Virus record (IMG/VR): IMGVR_UViG_3300020213_000048
Location: 1-41,732 of that record
Source: a virus
Strand: one strand, 5' to 3'
DNA: 41,732 nucleotides
The notes under the pieces were generated by a model that ran no database searches, had not been told where the DNA came from, and saw only the letters and a program-made list of their open reading frames with translations. Positions 6,318 through 13,389 of the stretch are shown one piece after another. The stretch's first letter is position 1, and the number at the start of each line of letters is the position of its first letter. The position numbers and the translations under genes were made by a program.

Positions 6318-6562
6318 CGGCGCTTGCAAGCGTCGAGATTGGACCGGAGCGAAGCCCAACGTCTAAGGCTCAGCTCGAAACGAGCAGCGCATACCGTTCG
6401 TCCCGAAGGGTCGGTTTCAGAACTGATCCCGCAGCAGTCGCAGAACCACATTATGGTTCCGCTTCCGATCAAGTTGCCCTCAGCGTCCATATCCATCAGC
6501 GAAGTCCACTTAGACCACTGGTGCCCCTCTCGACGACATTTACGTTTCCGTAGCCACTTCAT
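6209..6562 (-). CDS. Small zinc-binding-like hypothetical protein
   Basis: 117 aa. Cys9 and His14 with a following Trp pair (CRREGHQWSKW) and CDCCG at 41-45 resemble a C-x4-H ... C-x2-C phage zinc motif found in short 'H-x-W-x-x-W ... C-x-x-CG' proteins. The C-terminal half is W- and R-rich. Last gene of a leftward cassette with its own promoter (7826-7854). Start has only a weak ribosome site. Confidence 0.5.
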   Translation of the reverse strand: MKWLRKRKCRREGHQWSKWTSLMDMDAEGNLIGSGTIMWFCDCCGISSETDPSGRTVCAARFELSLRRWASLRSNLDACKRRYWSVSIGHKNWTWRRLDGGWKLEKWTFRPRRGPTQ

Positions 6563-6674
6563 GTATACCCGCTTCTAGTTGATCTAGTGGACGCTTTGAT
6601 AGGTCCTGCGTCATAGGCTCGGCAACCTCGCGACTGTGGTCTGCCATTCGGTAGCTTCGCGGTTTGCGGGTTGT

Positions 6675-7280
6675 TCAGACTGCGGCGAGCTGCTGCGCGT
6701 ATCCTGCCTCGATCCGCCCGATGATATCTTCGTAGGTGCCCGCGATCTCGGCGTTTCCCGGAGTGTCGTGCCGCTCGGCCGTTCTGCGCTGGTCGTCCGC
6801 CTCCCACTGGATAGCCTCAATCACCGGTCGCGCGTCCTCGATCGCCGGCAGGTTGTAGGTCGCGCCGCAGCCGCCACACTGGCAGATAATCGCTAGGTGG
6901 CCGTTGCGGTAGCCCTGCTGCACTAGCTTGACCGAGCCAGAGAATCCGTTGCGCGCGACCCTCAACCCGTGGCTAGCCTCGCCGGCCTCCGGGCAGGGCA
7001 GGCTCACAAGGTAGCCCGCGCTCTGCGCCACGAACTGCACCGAGTAATGATAGACCTCGGCCGGCACTTCGATGCCGTGCAGGTACATGCCGCGGTTGTA
7101 ATCCTCGAAGCGTCCCGGCTCGATGCTGTCCTCTTGCGGCCACGGAAACCGAAACCGCATGACTTCGAGGTTGTAGCCGCCCAGGTTGACTAGGTGTTGT
7201 TGATCCGCGCGCAGGTAGTAGAGATCCTCGCACGTACCGATCTTGATGTCCTCGCCGTTGAATGTTACGTGTTCGCCCAT
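6675..7280 (-). CDS. Hypothetical protein with CxCGGCG cysteine cluster
   Basis: 201 aa from ATG 7280, with AAAGGA nine bases upstream. Begins MGEHVTFNGEDIKIGTCEDL and contains a possible metal site CQCGGCGA near residue 135-142. I recall similar uncharacterised proteins from plasmid- and phage-borne accessory regions, but no function. High GC compared with the flanking phage core suggests a transferred accessory gene. No membrane span or signal peptide. Confidence 0.65.
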   Translation of the reverse strand: MGEHVTFNGEDIKIGTCEDLYYLRADQQHLVNLGGYNLEVMRFRFPWPQEDSIEPGRFEDYNRGMYLHGIEVPAEVYHYSVQFVAQSAGYLVSLPCPEAGEASHGLRVARNGFSGSVKLVQQGYRNGHLAIICQCGGCGATYNLPAIEDARPVIEAIQWEADDQRRTAERHDTPGNAEIAGTYEDIIGRIEAGYAQQLAAV

Positions 7281-7342
7281 GCTTGTTCATCCTTTCAATC
7301 CGGTGGACACATCAGTACGGGTTGCCGGTACAGAGCCCGCAG

Positions 7343-7362
7343 ACGGCTGCATACGCAGCCGT
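7343..7362. terminator. Perfect 8-bp inverted repeat with 4-nt loop
   Basis: ACGGCTGC-atac-GCAGCCGT lies between the genes at 7373-7618 and 6675-7280. The hairpin has no T-run on the minus strand, so it may be a processing or pausing element rather than an intrinsic terminator. Confidence 0.35.
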
Positions 7363-7372
7363 TTCGCCGTGT

Positions 7373-7618
7373 CTAGTCGGTATCGAGCCCTATCTGCCCT
7401 TTGACCTGCTCGCCCGAGTCGTCGACTAGCCGATCCTGCTCATGTTTTGGATCGGGTGCTGGCACGGTCTCGAATCCTGGCCCAGGTCGAACCGATGCCG
7501 GCGGCAAGCGTTCGCCATCAGGTAGGCGTCCTGCGTAGGCGCGCGGATCGGCAGGTGCTTCCGCGACCGCTCCTCCGTTGTCGCGCATACGCGGACTCTT
7601 GACTTGTTTATCGGACAT
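7373..7618 (-). CDS. Small disordered hydrophilic protein
   Basis: 81 aa from ATG 7618; AGAAGG lies nine bases upstream, preferred over an in-frame GTG at 7627. Almost no hydrophobic core: rich in P, D, G, A, R and E throughout (for example GERLPPASVRPGPGFETVPAP). Likely intrinsically disordered. Lies between the 27-aa peptide gene and the 201-aa gene in the same leftward cassette. No function can be assigned. Confidence 0.55.
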   Translation of the reverse strand: MSDKQVKSPRMRDNGGAVAEAPADPRAYAGRLPDGERLPPASVRPGPGFETVPAPDPKHEQDRLVDDSGEQVKGQIGLDTD

Positions 7619-7681
7619 GAAAATCACCCTTCTCTATGTAGAGCCGAGTCAGCTTGCAGACTGATTCGACGTCGACTGTGA

Positions 7682-7765
7682 CTAGATGCCGCTGGCGGTC
7701 CCGAGAAAAGCGACTAACGCGGGACCGCCAGCGCCACCTAGCGCAAGTGTGAAAAGAAGTGTCAT
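7682..7765 (-). CDS. 27-residue hydrophobic peptide
   Basis: MTLLFTLALGGAGGPALVAF followed by LGTASGI, from ATG 7765 with AAAGG seven bases upstream. It is hydrophobic enough to lie in or on the membrane. The coding DNA contains a perfect 14-bp inverted repeat (7690-7703 and 7720-7733). First ORF after the minus-strand promoter at 7826-7854. Too short for certainty; the hairpin rather than the peptide may be what is selected. Confidence 0.4.
   Translation of the reverse strand: MTLLFTLALGGAGGPALVAFLGTASGI
7690..7733. repeat. Perfect 14-bp inverted repeat, 16-nt loop
   Basis: CGCTGGCGGTCCCG pairs exactly with CGGGACCGCCAGCG. No T-run follows on either strand. It could be a leader-RNA structure, a protein-binding site or a factor-dependent terminator upstream of the small terminase gene. 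Confidence 0.6.
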
Positions 7766-7825
7766 ATTGTCGCCTTTCTTGTGGGGCCGAGCGTTAGGCC
7801 GAGCCCAATTGCTAGTCGCGATGCG

Positions 7826-7854
7826 AGCGTACTAGCACGCCCGACGAGAGTCAA
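7826..7854 (-). promoter_or_regulatory. Leftward promoter of the accessory cassette
   Basis: Minus strand -35 TTGACT (7849-7854), 17-bp spacer, -10 TACGCT (7826-7831). It would drive the 27-aa peptide gene and the genes at 7618, 7280 and 6562, making this a self-contained cassette inserted before the rightward packaging genes. Confidence 0.6.
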
Positions 7855-7946
7855 GACAAAGTGGGCAAGTCGCGGAATGTCTGCGGGAAACTACTGACTC
7901 GCGCAGTAGGAATTGCAAGAGAATAATTTCAACCGACAGGAACGGA

Positions 7947-8441
7947 ATGCCCGCAGAGCTTGAGCGCAAGCAGGCAAATCAGCCCGGAACGGAAACACTC
8001 GAAGCTCTGACCTGCCTAGCCCACTTTGGCGGCAGCTTTACCAGGGCCAGTGCGGAACTAGACATCCCGACCTCAACCCTCTTTGATTGGAAAGCCAAGT
8101 ACCCAGACGTCTACACCGGCATAGCCCAGAGACTCGCAGGGCAGACAATCGCCCGCACTACTACTGAATCGAGAGAGCTGACTCTCAATGCTTTTAAGGC
8201 CGCTTCTGAATCAGTAGATGAATACCGGACCAAGCTGGAAGCCAAGGAGATTAAGGACCCAGCAGGCGGCGGATTGAGGATGGCGACGATAGGCGGGATT
8301 GCTTATGACAAGACGGCATTGGCAGATAGTCGCCCGACAAGTATCAACGTACAAGTCAGTCCTAAGGAATTAGTAGAGAGTCTGCGTAAGAGGCTTTCCC
8401 ATGCGCCAGAGAGTGTGAAGGATGAAGGATTGCCCCAATGA
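7947..8441 (+). CDS. terS: Terminase small subunit (probable)
   Basis: 164 aa, ATG 7947 preceded by AGGAACGGA. The N-terminal part FGGSFTRASAELDIPTSTLF-DWKAKYPD is a helix-turn-helix of the kind used by small terminase subunits to recognise the packaging site. A helical middle region (about 60-110) fits the oligomerisation core. It would load DNA onto the large terminase. The large subunit lies about 1.5 kb downstream rather than adjacent, which is unusual. Assignment is by motif and position; a transposase-like HTH protein is the alternative. Confidence 0.65.
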   Translation: MPAELERKQANQPGTETLEALTCLAHFGGSFTRASAELDIPTSTLFDWKAKYPDVYTGIAQRLAGQTIARTTTESRELTLNAFKAASESVDEYRTKLEAKEIKDPAGGGLRMATIGGIAYDKTALADSRPTSINVQVSPKELVESLRKRLSHAPESVKDEGLPQ

Positions 8442-8538
8442 CTTTTTACAGGCACCTCAGAACGCCGTACAATCGCCCGATAAGTAGCTTTCAGTGCTGG
8501 TTTCCCTGTATGTAGGCATAGACAGCCATAGAGGCAGT

Positions 8539-8745
8539 GGCGTGATTGCGTTGCGTGAGTGATAGATAGATGGCGTGATTGATAGGTAGGTAGCGTTGCG
8601 TGCGTTGCGTGCGTTGCGTGATAGGTGGCGTGAGTGAGTGCGTGATAGGTAGGTAGGTGCGTGCGTTGCGTGATTGATAGACAGGTAGCGTTGCGTGATA
8701 GATGGCGTGATAGATAGGTGGCGTGATAGATAGACAGGTCCGCAT
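8539..8745. repeat. Degenerate GCGTTGCGTGAT / GATAGATAGG repeat block
   Basis: About 200 bases built from interspersed GCGTTGCGTG, GCGTGAT, GATAGATAG and GGTAGGTAG words, repeated many times in irregular order. Shortly after the block CATCACGCAAGCGC (from about 8743) is complementary to its GCGTTGCGTGAT words, so transcripts could fold back. Could be iteron-like protein sites or foreign simple-sequence DNA. Confidence 0.75.
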
Positions 8746-8784
8746 CACGCAAGCGCCTTCTTAAACAGGCGCAGGCGCACAGGC

Positions 8785-8854
8785 ACAGGCGCATGGGTAC
8801 AGGCGCATGGGCACAGGCGCATGGGCACAGGCGCGCAGGCGCATGGGCACAGGC
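8785..8854. repeat. 14-bp tandem repeat ACAGGCGCATGGGC
   Basis: Three consecutive copies at 8785-8826 (the first ends in T), then an interrupted copy to about 8854. Period 14. Confidence 0.8.
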
Positions 8855-8866
8855 AGCAGGCACCAT

Positions 8867-8908
8867 GCCTACATGCGTACGCCTACATGTGTACGCCTAC
8901 ATGTGTAC
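8867..8908. repeat. 14-bp tandem repeat GCCTACATGTGTAC
   Basis: Three adjacent copies, the first differing by one base (GCCTACATGCGTAC). Same 14-bp period as the preceding unrelated array. Confidence 0.85.
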
Positions 8909-9149
8909 GTACATAGCTATCACCCCAATCATCACCCCATACTCTGCACATTAGGCTTGTGCAAGCGCAGTGTGAGAGGCCAGGCAGGCCTGTAATCCCC
9001 GAATGCAGCAGGCAGAGGCAGGCGATCAGGGTCAGGCCACGGGAGGCGGGAGTGTGGGCGGCCGCCGGCGTGGGTGTATATGTATATAGGTCAGGGCACA
9101 CGCAAATCCCCAGAAAGGGTTCCGAAGCCCCGAAACGGACCCAGCCCTA

Positions 9150-9197
9150 AAAGGGGCTTGCGGTATGTTCTCGGTACATATGCGGTATAGTGCTGCT
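9150..9197 (+). promoter_or_regulatory. Leaderless promoter with repeated CGGTA sites
   Basis: TATAGT at 9186-9191 lies six bases before the ATG at 9198, the spacing expected for a leaderless actinobacterial-type transcript. Three CGGTA(T/C) words occur across 9163-9188 (for example GCGGTATG, CGGTACAT, GCGGTATA) and are plausible operator half-sites for the ribbon-helix-helix protein encoded just downstream. No consensus -35 was found. Confidence 0.5.
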
Positions 9198-9467
9198 ATG
9201 CCCAAGACCTCGATCTACTTCACAGAATCCGAGCTTGCGTGGCTTCGCCAAGAGGCTGAGGGCCAAGAGGCTGAGGGCCAGTCCGTGTCTGGGTACATCC
9301 GCAAGGTCATCTTCAACGACATGCTCAAGCTGGAAAAGAACGCACAAGCTGAGATCAACGAGAACGCACAAGCTGAAGTTGACCTCCACGCCATGCTCAA
9401 GCTGGAAAAGCAAGTCCAAAACCTTGAACGCCGCATGGGTCTGATCGAAGACCTCGCCAACAGGTAG
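9198..9467 (+). CDS. Ribbon-helix-helix (CopG-like) protein with coiled-coil tail
   Basis: 89 aa from ATG 9198. MPKTSIYFTESELAWLRQEA, then SVSGYIRKVI, is a ribbon-helix-helix pattern: a beta strand followed by two helices, normally a dimer that binds DNA through the paired strands. The rest is a heptad-like tail with two tandem duplications: EAEGQ twice (15-bp unit) and NAQAE(I/V)(N/D) twice (24-bp unit), plus MLKLEK twice. Flanked by repeats on both sides, so it could be an autoregulator or a centromere/iteron-binding protein; no ParA was seen. Longer start at 9165 is not needed. Confidence 0.7.
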   Translation: MPKTSIYFTESELAWLRQEAEGQEAEGQSVSGYIRKVIFNDMLKLEKNAQAEINENAQAEVDLHAMLKLEKQVQNLERRMGLIEDLANR

Positions 9468-9472
9468 ATACG

Positions 9473-9513
9473 CGGTACTAGGACGCCCCAGGCCGGTACT
9501 AGGACGCCCCAGG
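9473..9513. repeat. 21-bp direct repeat, two copies
   Basis: CGGTACTAGGACGCCCCAGG occurs at 9473-9492 and 9494-9513 with a one-base C spacer. It begins with the same CGGTA word found upstream of the ribbon-helix-helix gene, so it may also be a binding site for that protein. Confidence 0.8.
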
Positions 9514-9525
9514 CGTTCTCTAGGG

Positions 9526-9589
9526 CGGCTACTAGCCAACAAACGGCTACTAGCCAACAAACGGCCCCTAGCCAACAAACGGCCCCTGG
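9526..9589. repeat. 18-bp tandem repeat, about 3.5 copies
   Basis: CGGCTACTAGCCAACAAA at 9526-9543 and 9544-9561, a variant CGGCCCCTAGCCAACAAA at 9562-9579, then a partial copy. Period 18. Confidence 0.85.
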
Positions 9590-9740
9590 TCTTGATGGAC
9601 TCTCACGCGAGAGAGAAAGTCAAAAGCCGGGGCTAGGCACCACCACCCTTTCAGCGGCCTCCTTCTAACTCGCTGAGCCAATAGAGGTTCGAAAATGTAC
9701 GTCCTGCGGGGGTAGGTGGTGTCTTCATCTGAAAGGAACA

Positions 9741-9920
9741 ATGCGACCACCCGACCCACCCCACCGCTTCAAACACATGAGACGAACCAAGAAACTCCTC
9801 AAAGACCTTGGACTAAACCAAGAAGGCCTTGGACTAACCCAAGCCCGCTCTGGACTAACCCAAGCCCGCTCTGGAAAGCGTCCAAACACAACCCCCTCGT
9901 ACCAAAGGCACGGGAGTTAA
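9741..9920 (+). CDS. Small basic ORF in frame with terminase
   Basis: 59 aa from ATG 9741, with AAAGGA three bases upstream. Basic and polar, with three 7-residue units (GLNQEGL, GLTQARS, GLTQARS) encoded by 21-bp repeats at 9810-9872. It ends at TAA 9918-9920, and the next codon in the same frame begins the large-terminase reading frame. It is either an independent small protein whose termination is coupled to terminase initiation, or a terminase leader separated by a stop. No family recognised. Confidence 0.45.
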   Translation: MRPPDPPHRFKHMRRTKKLLKDLGLNQEGLGLTQARSGLTQARSGKRPNTTPSYQRHGS

Positions 9921-11438
9921 CTGGCCGCTAGCCTCACCGCTTGCGAGCTTGAAGCTCTAGAGCACTACATCGAAGAGAATCCCAAAGACGTTGCCGCCCA
10001 ACAAGAACTAGCCCAGCTCAATGCAATCTACGAAGACAACCCGCTCCATTTTTTCGAACCGCATAAAAAACAAGCCACCTTTTACGAGGCAGGGCGGATT
10101 GCATTCAAGATGTTTGCCGGGGGTACGCAGAGCGGCAAGACGCTTGGCGGGATCGTTGACGACATCATCCAATGTTGTGACGAAGATGCCATCCCCGAAC
10201 ACCTCAAGCCCTTCAAGTATTGGCAGCCACCTTTTAAGTGCCGCGTTGTAACACCCTCCTTCGGACACACCCTCGATCAGTTCCAAGAAAAAGTCAGAGA
10301 CTGGGTGCCAAGGCACCAACTCAAAGGGGGAAGATGGGAGTCGGCCTACTCCCGTTCTGACTACACACTTCACTTTGAAAACGATTCCTATATTCAGTTT
10401 CTCTCGGGGGACCAGGACGTTTCCAAACACGCCGGTTGGACGGGTGACAGGGTTCACTTCGATGAAGAACCGCCTGGCGATCACGGTCGCAAGCTCTACA
10501 TCGAGAACAAAGCTCGTGTAGCCGTAAGAGAGGGTCAAGTCATGTTCACCATGACTCCCACCGAAGGAATCACTTGGACCGGCGATGAGGTTTGGGAAAA
10601 GCGCGGGGAGCCGAACTACTTCGGCATCCAGGTTGACATGGACGACAACCCCACTCTCACCGAAAATGCCAAGCAGATTGTTCTGGATGGGCTTTCCAAG
10701 GAAGAACGCGCTGCTAGGAAGTCAGGTGAGTTCGTCTACCTCAAGGGAAAGGTCTACCCCGAGTTCGACTACGACCTTCATGTAGTTCAAACGCCGGACC
10801 CAGAACACGTTAATAGCCAAGACGTAATTATTTGCATCGACCCCGGCCTAACAATGACTGCGGTCACATGGACTTGCTTCGACTCAGACAACATCGCTCT
10901 GGTCTTCGATGAGCTTTACACAGAAAACACGAACATCGAAACGATTACGCAACAGATCAAAACCATGAACCACATGTGGAAGATCAAAGATCCGTACTAC
11001 ATCATCGACCCCACAAGCCAAAACAGAAGCCAGGCGACTAGCTCTACAGACATGGTTGGCATAGATCAGGTCTTTTTCCAGCACGACATATTCCCCATCT
11101 ATGCACACAACGACGTAGACCCCGGCATCTTCCAGATAAAGCGAAGGCTTCAGTCTGATCCGCCTGCCTTGCTCGTTTCCGAAGACTGCTCAAAACTTTT
11201 GTGGGAACTAAAGCGATACCGCTACCACGAAATAGACACCCCATCAGGGCGAAAGATCGTCCCGGTTAAAAAGGACGACCACGGCCCAGATTGCATTAGG
11301 TACACCTGCGCAGAACGCTTTTGGGGCGTCGAGCCGGATTTCAAAAAGCGCAGAAAGCAATCTACTTACGGCTTCCAGGTTCCCTACAAAGAAGAACGGT
11401 TCTACCAGGAGGTAGGGCCAATGGGGGCCATGTCATAA
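9921..11438 (+). CDS. terL: Terminase large subunit
   Basis: About 505 aa if started at CTG 9921. No ATG, GTG or TTG exists in frame between the upstream TAA and ATG 10110, which lies only three residues before Walker A and is too late. GGGAG precedes CTG 9921 by four bases. Walker A is GGTQSGKT (about residues 67-74), Walker B RVHFDEE (about 177-183). The RNase-H-fold nuclease is marked by the aspartates in ICIDPGLT, YIIDPT and HGPDCIRY. It is the ATP-driven motor that pumps DNA through the portal and cuts it, probably headful given the P22-like portal. Confidence 0.9.
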   Translation: MAASLTACELEALEHYIEENPKDVAAQQELAQLNAIYEDNPLHFFEPHKKQATFYEAGRIAFKMFAGGTQSGKTLGGIVDDIIQCCDEDAIPEHLKPFKYWQPPFKCRVVTPSFGHTLDQFQEKVRDWVPRHQLKGGRWESAYSRSDYTLHFENDSYIQFLSGDQDVSKHAGWTGDRVHFDEEPPGDHGRKLYIENKARVAVREGQVMFTMTPTEGITWTGDEVWEKRGEPNYFGIQVDMDDNPTLTENAKQIVLDGLSKEERAARKSGEFVYLKGKVYPEFDYDLHVVQTPDPEHVNSQDVIICIDPGLTMTAVTWTCFDSDNIALVFDELYTENTNIETITQQIKTMNHMWKIKDPYYIIDPTSQNRSQATSSTDMVGIDQVFFQHDIFPIYAHNDVDPGIFQIKRRLQSDPPALLVSEDCSKLLWELKRYRYHEIDTPSGRKIVPVKKDDHGPDCIRYTCAERFWGVEPDFKKRRKQSTYGFQVPYKEERFYQEVGPMGAMS

Positions 11439-11496
11439 CGGACGGAACCAACAAACGGATAGTGCTCGGACGGAACCCTTCTAAAGAAAGAACCCA

Positions 11497-12600
11497 ATGT
11501 CAGATTTCGTAACACTAGATACCACCAAAGCGGTCTTCTTCAGCGCTGACTCGCTACGTCAGCTCAAGATCACCAATTCCACCAACTCAACGCTTTACTA
11601 CAAAACGACCTCCGACGTAAGCGCGTCCTCAAACGACGGCAACCTGACGTTGGGAACTTCGGCCACTTTCACTACGGGTCAGTGGGTCATCCCATCGATC
11701 AACACCCGTTTGACGATTGAGTACCTCGAAGGCATTACGTTCCAAGACGTAACTGTCACCGACGATCTGGTTGTCTCAGACGACGTAACGATCACCGATG
11801 ATCTCGCAGTCACAGGTCTTGCGACGGTTGGCGAAACACTTGGCATTACAGGTGTTACTTCCCCCGCCGGAGGCATCGTGGTCGGTGGCGCAACCCCGAC
11901 AACGGCTGCTAAGGGAATCACCTTCGGTACAGGTGCAACTCCCGCCACGCTTTACCGCTCGGCGGCAGACACCCTCACGACCGATGACGCGATTATCGCC
12001 ACGGGCGGGGTAACGTCAACCGGAACCCTCGCTGCTACGAACGCAGCGACCGTTGGCACGACGTTGGCTGTCACAGGGGCTACGACACTGACCGGCGGAG
12101 TTGCTCAAACCGCTCCGATGACTCGGTTCTTCAGCACCCCGACGGTTCAAGCGTCAACGGACGGGACGAACGCCACTCCGTCGATCACGGTTGTTTATCT
12201 GTCACAGATTCTCATTCCCTTCAACTGCACGTTGACGGGGGCGGCAATCTTCAACGGAGCGACGGTCGGTACGGACAAGTGGATTTATGCTCTGTTCAAT
12301 TCATCGGGAACGCCAGTTGCTAATACAGCAACAGCGGGAACTACAACTTCTGGAGCAGACGCTTTTCAGCAGATTGCGTTTACCACTACCTACGCAGCAA
12401 AAGGACCGGAGACCTACTGGGTTGGTTTGTACGCCAATGGAACGACAGATCGTTTCAACGCAATCCCAACCGGACTGCTTGGTCTAAGCCAAGCCGCTCT
12501 TGCTGGGAGCGTATCGACGCAGACCTTCGGGACAGTTGCAGCGGTAACGCTCCCGACCACGCAGACAGCCGACGTAGGGCCGTTCTGTTACGTCTATTAA
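11497..12600 (+). CDS. Virion appendage/fibre-like protein with repeat stalk
   Basis: 367 aa. After about 85 residues it has beta-rich repeats (VTVTDDLVVSDDVTITDDLAVTG-type, then TVGTTLAVTG), typical of trimeric fibre stalks. The last 170 residues form a separate beta-rich domain related to the C-terminus of the next gene's product (LTGAAIFNG, GTDKWIYALFNSSGTPVA, YWVGLYANGTTDRF). S/T/G/A-rich with few charges, as in phage fibres and head decorations. Position between terminase and portal suggests a head fibre or decoration, but this is inference. Confidence 0.65.
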   Translation: MSDFVTLDTTKAVFFSADSLRQLKITNSTNSTLYYKTTSDVSASSNDGNLTLGTSATFTTGQWVIPSINTRLTIEYLEGITFQDVTVTDDLVVSDDVTITDDLAVTGLATVGETLGITGVTSPAGGIVVGGATPTTAAKGITFGTGATPATLYRSAADTLTTDDAIIATGGVTSTGTLAATNAATVGTTLAVTGATTLTGGVAQTAPMTRFFSTPTVQASTDGTNATPSITVVYLSQILIPFNCTLTGAAIFNGATVGTDKWIYALFNSSGTPVANTATAGTTTSGADAFQQIAFTTTYAAKGPETYWVGLYANGTTDRFNAIPTGLLGLSQAALAGSVSTQTFGTVAAVTLPTTQTADVGPFCYVY

Positions 12601-12639
12601 TCCGTAACCCCTATACCAATAGGGCAACGAAGGAGAACC

Positions 12640-13389
12640 ATGCCTAGCTATATGAAATGCGACACAAGCAGGCCAATCAATCTCGTCGGGTCAGAACAAG
12701 CAGCCGTTATAACCAACGGTGCAACCACAGGGACTCTGTACGTCGGAGGTCCGACAGTTAGTGCGGCTTCCAGCTCCTACTCGATTGCCGCTGGTGCTTC
12801 GCGGCCGGTCAAGGGACCGGCGTGGGGGATTGCCTCTACTTCGATCCCGGTATCAACTAACGAAATCTTCATTCCCAAGCTAAAGCCCAACGCTCCTACT
12901 CGCTGGTGGGTAGGGAACACTCCGTTAGATGACGCGGCAGCAGGCGGCGGGGCATCGGCTACCCCTACGGCCGGGACGGCCTTCTTGGGGCAGGTGGACA
13001 TTCTTGAACGCTGCACGCTCACGGGTATCCGCTACCTCGCAGGAGGAACCGGTGGAACAGACGACGTTCTCGTTGCGCTGTATGACTACAAAGGTAACCC
13101 CTTGGTGTGGTCTGCAATTACCGGAGCGGTATGCGGAACGGCGAATGAATACACATCGCTCGCTTTTACCGCTGCGTATGAAGTTGTGGTCCCTGGCCGC
13201 TACTTTGCTGGCATTACTGCGGCGGGTACCACCTGTCGTTTGCAGGTCCAAAACGGCACCACGGGTCTGGCCGGGGATGTATCGGTTCTAGGCGGTACAC
13301 ATGCTTCAGCTTGGACCGATGGTTCTGCTCCCGTCGCAGTCACAGCGCCTACGACAGCAGGCGAAATCCCCGTTCTCTGCACGTACTGA
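12640..13389 (+). CDS. Virion surface protein, paralogous C-terminal domain
   Basis: 249 aa, ATG 12640 after GAAGGAG. The last 165 residues match the preceding protein's C-terminal domain in order: CTLTGIRYLAGGTGGTDDVL, VALYDYKGNPL, AFTAAYEVVVPGRYFAGI, then a C-terminal tyrosine. The N-terminal 85 residues are unrelated to its neighbour. The two genes probably arose by duplication of the domain and may form a mixed or alternative appendage. No catalytic motif is visible. Overlaps the next gene by one base. Confidence 0.65.
   Translation: MPSYMKCDTSRPINLVGSEQAAVITNGATTGTLYVGGPTVSAASSSYSIAAGASRPVKGPAWGIASTSIPVSTNEIFIPKLKPNAPTRWWVGNTPLDDAAAGGGASATPTAGTAFLGQVDILERCTLTGIRYLAGGTGGTDDVLVALYDYKGNPLVWSAITGAVCGTANEYTSLAFTAAYEVVVPGRYFAGITAAGTTCRLQVQNGTTGLAGDVSVLGGTHASAWTDGSAPVAVTAPTTAGEIPVLCTY

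Larger units (their letters stand above)
8442..9197. other. Non-coding interval with satellite-like repeats
   Basis: 756 bases without a credible gene between the small terminase and the ribbon-helix-helix gene. It contains three separate repeat blocks (listed individually), a G/A-rich stretch at about 8966-9060 and a TGTATATGTATATAGG tract near 9074. ORFs crossing the region on either strand are low-complexity translations of the repeats. Its composition is unlike the rest of the window. Confidence 0.7.
9468..9740. other. Intergenic region with two tandem-repeat arrays
   Basis: 273 bases with no gene seen. It begins with the 21-bp and 18-bp arrays listed separately and ends with a GAAAGGA ribosome site for the ORF at 9741. 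A short stem CTCTC-ACGCG-AGAG lies near 9602. A GGTTCGAAA at 9687 looks like a tRNA T-loop, but no cloverleaf can be drawn. Confidence 0.5.

Noticed and set aside
8303-8866. 187-codon minus-strand ORF
   Set aside because: Mostly a translation of the simple repeats and antisense to the small terminase gene.
9600-9710. Possible tRNA suggested by GGTTCGAAA near 9687
   Set aside because: No paired T-stem, acceptor stem or anticodon arm could be drawn.
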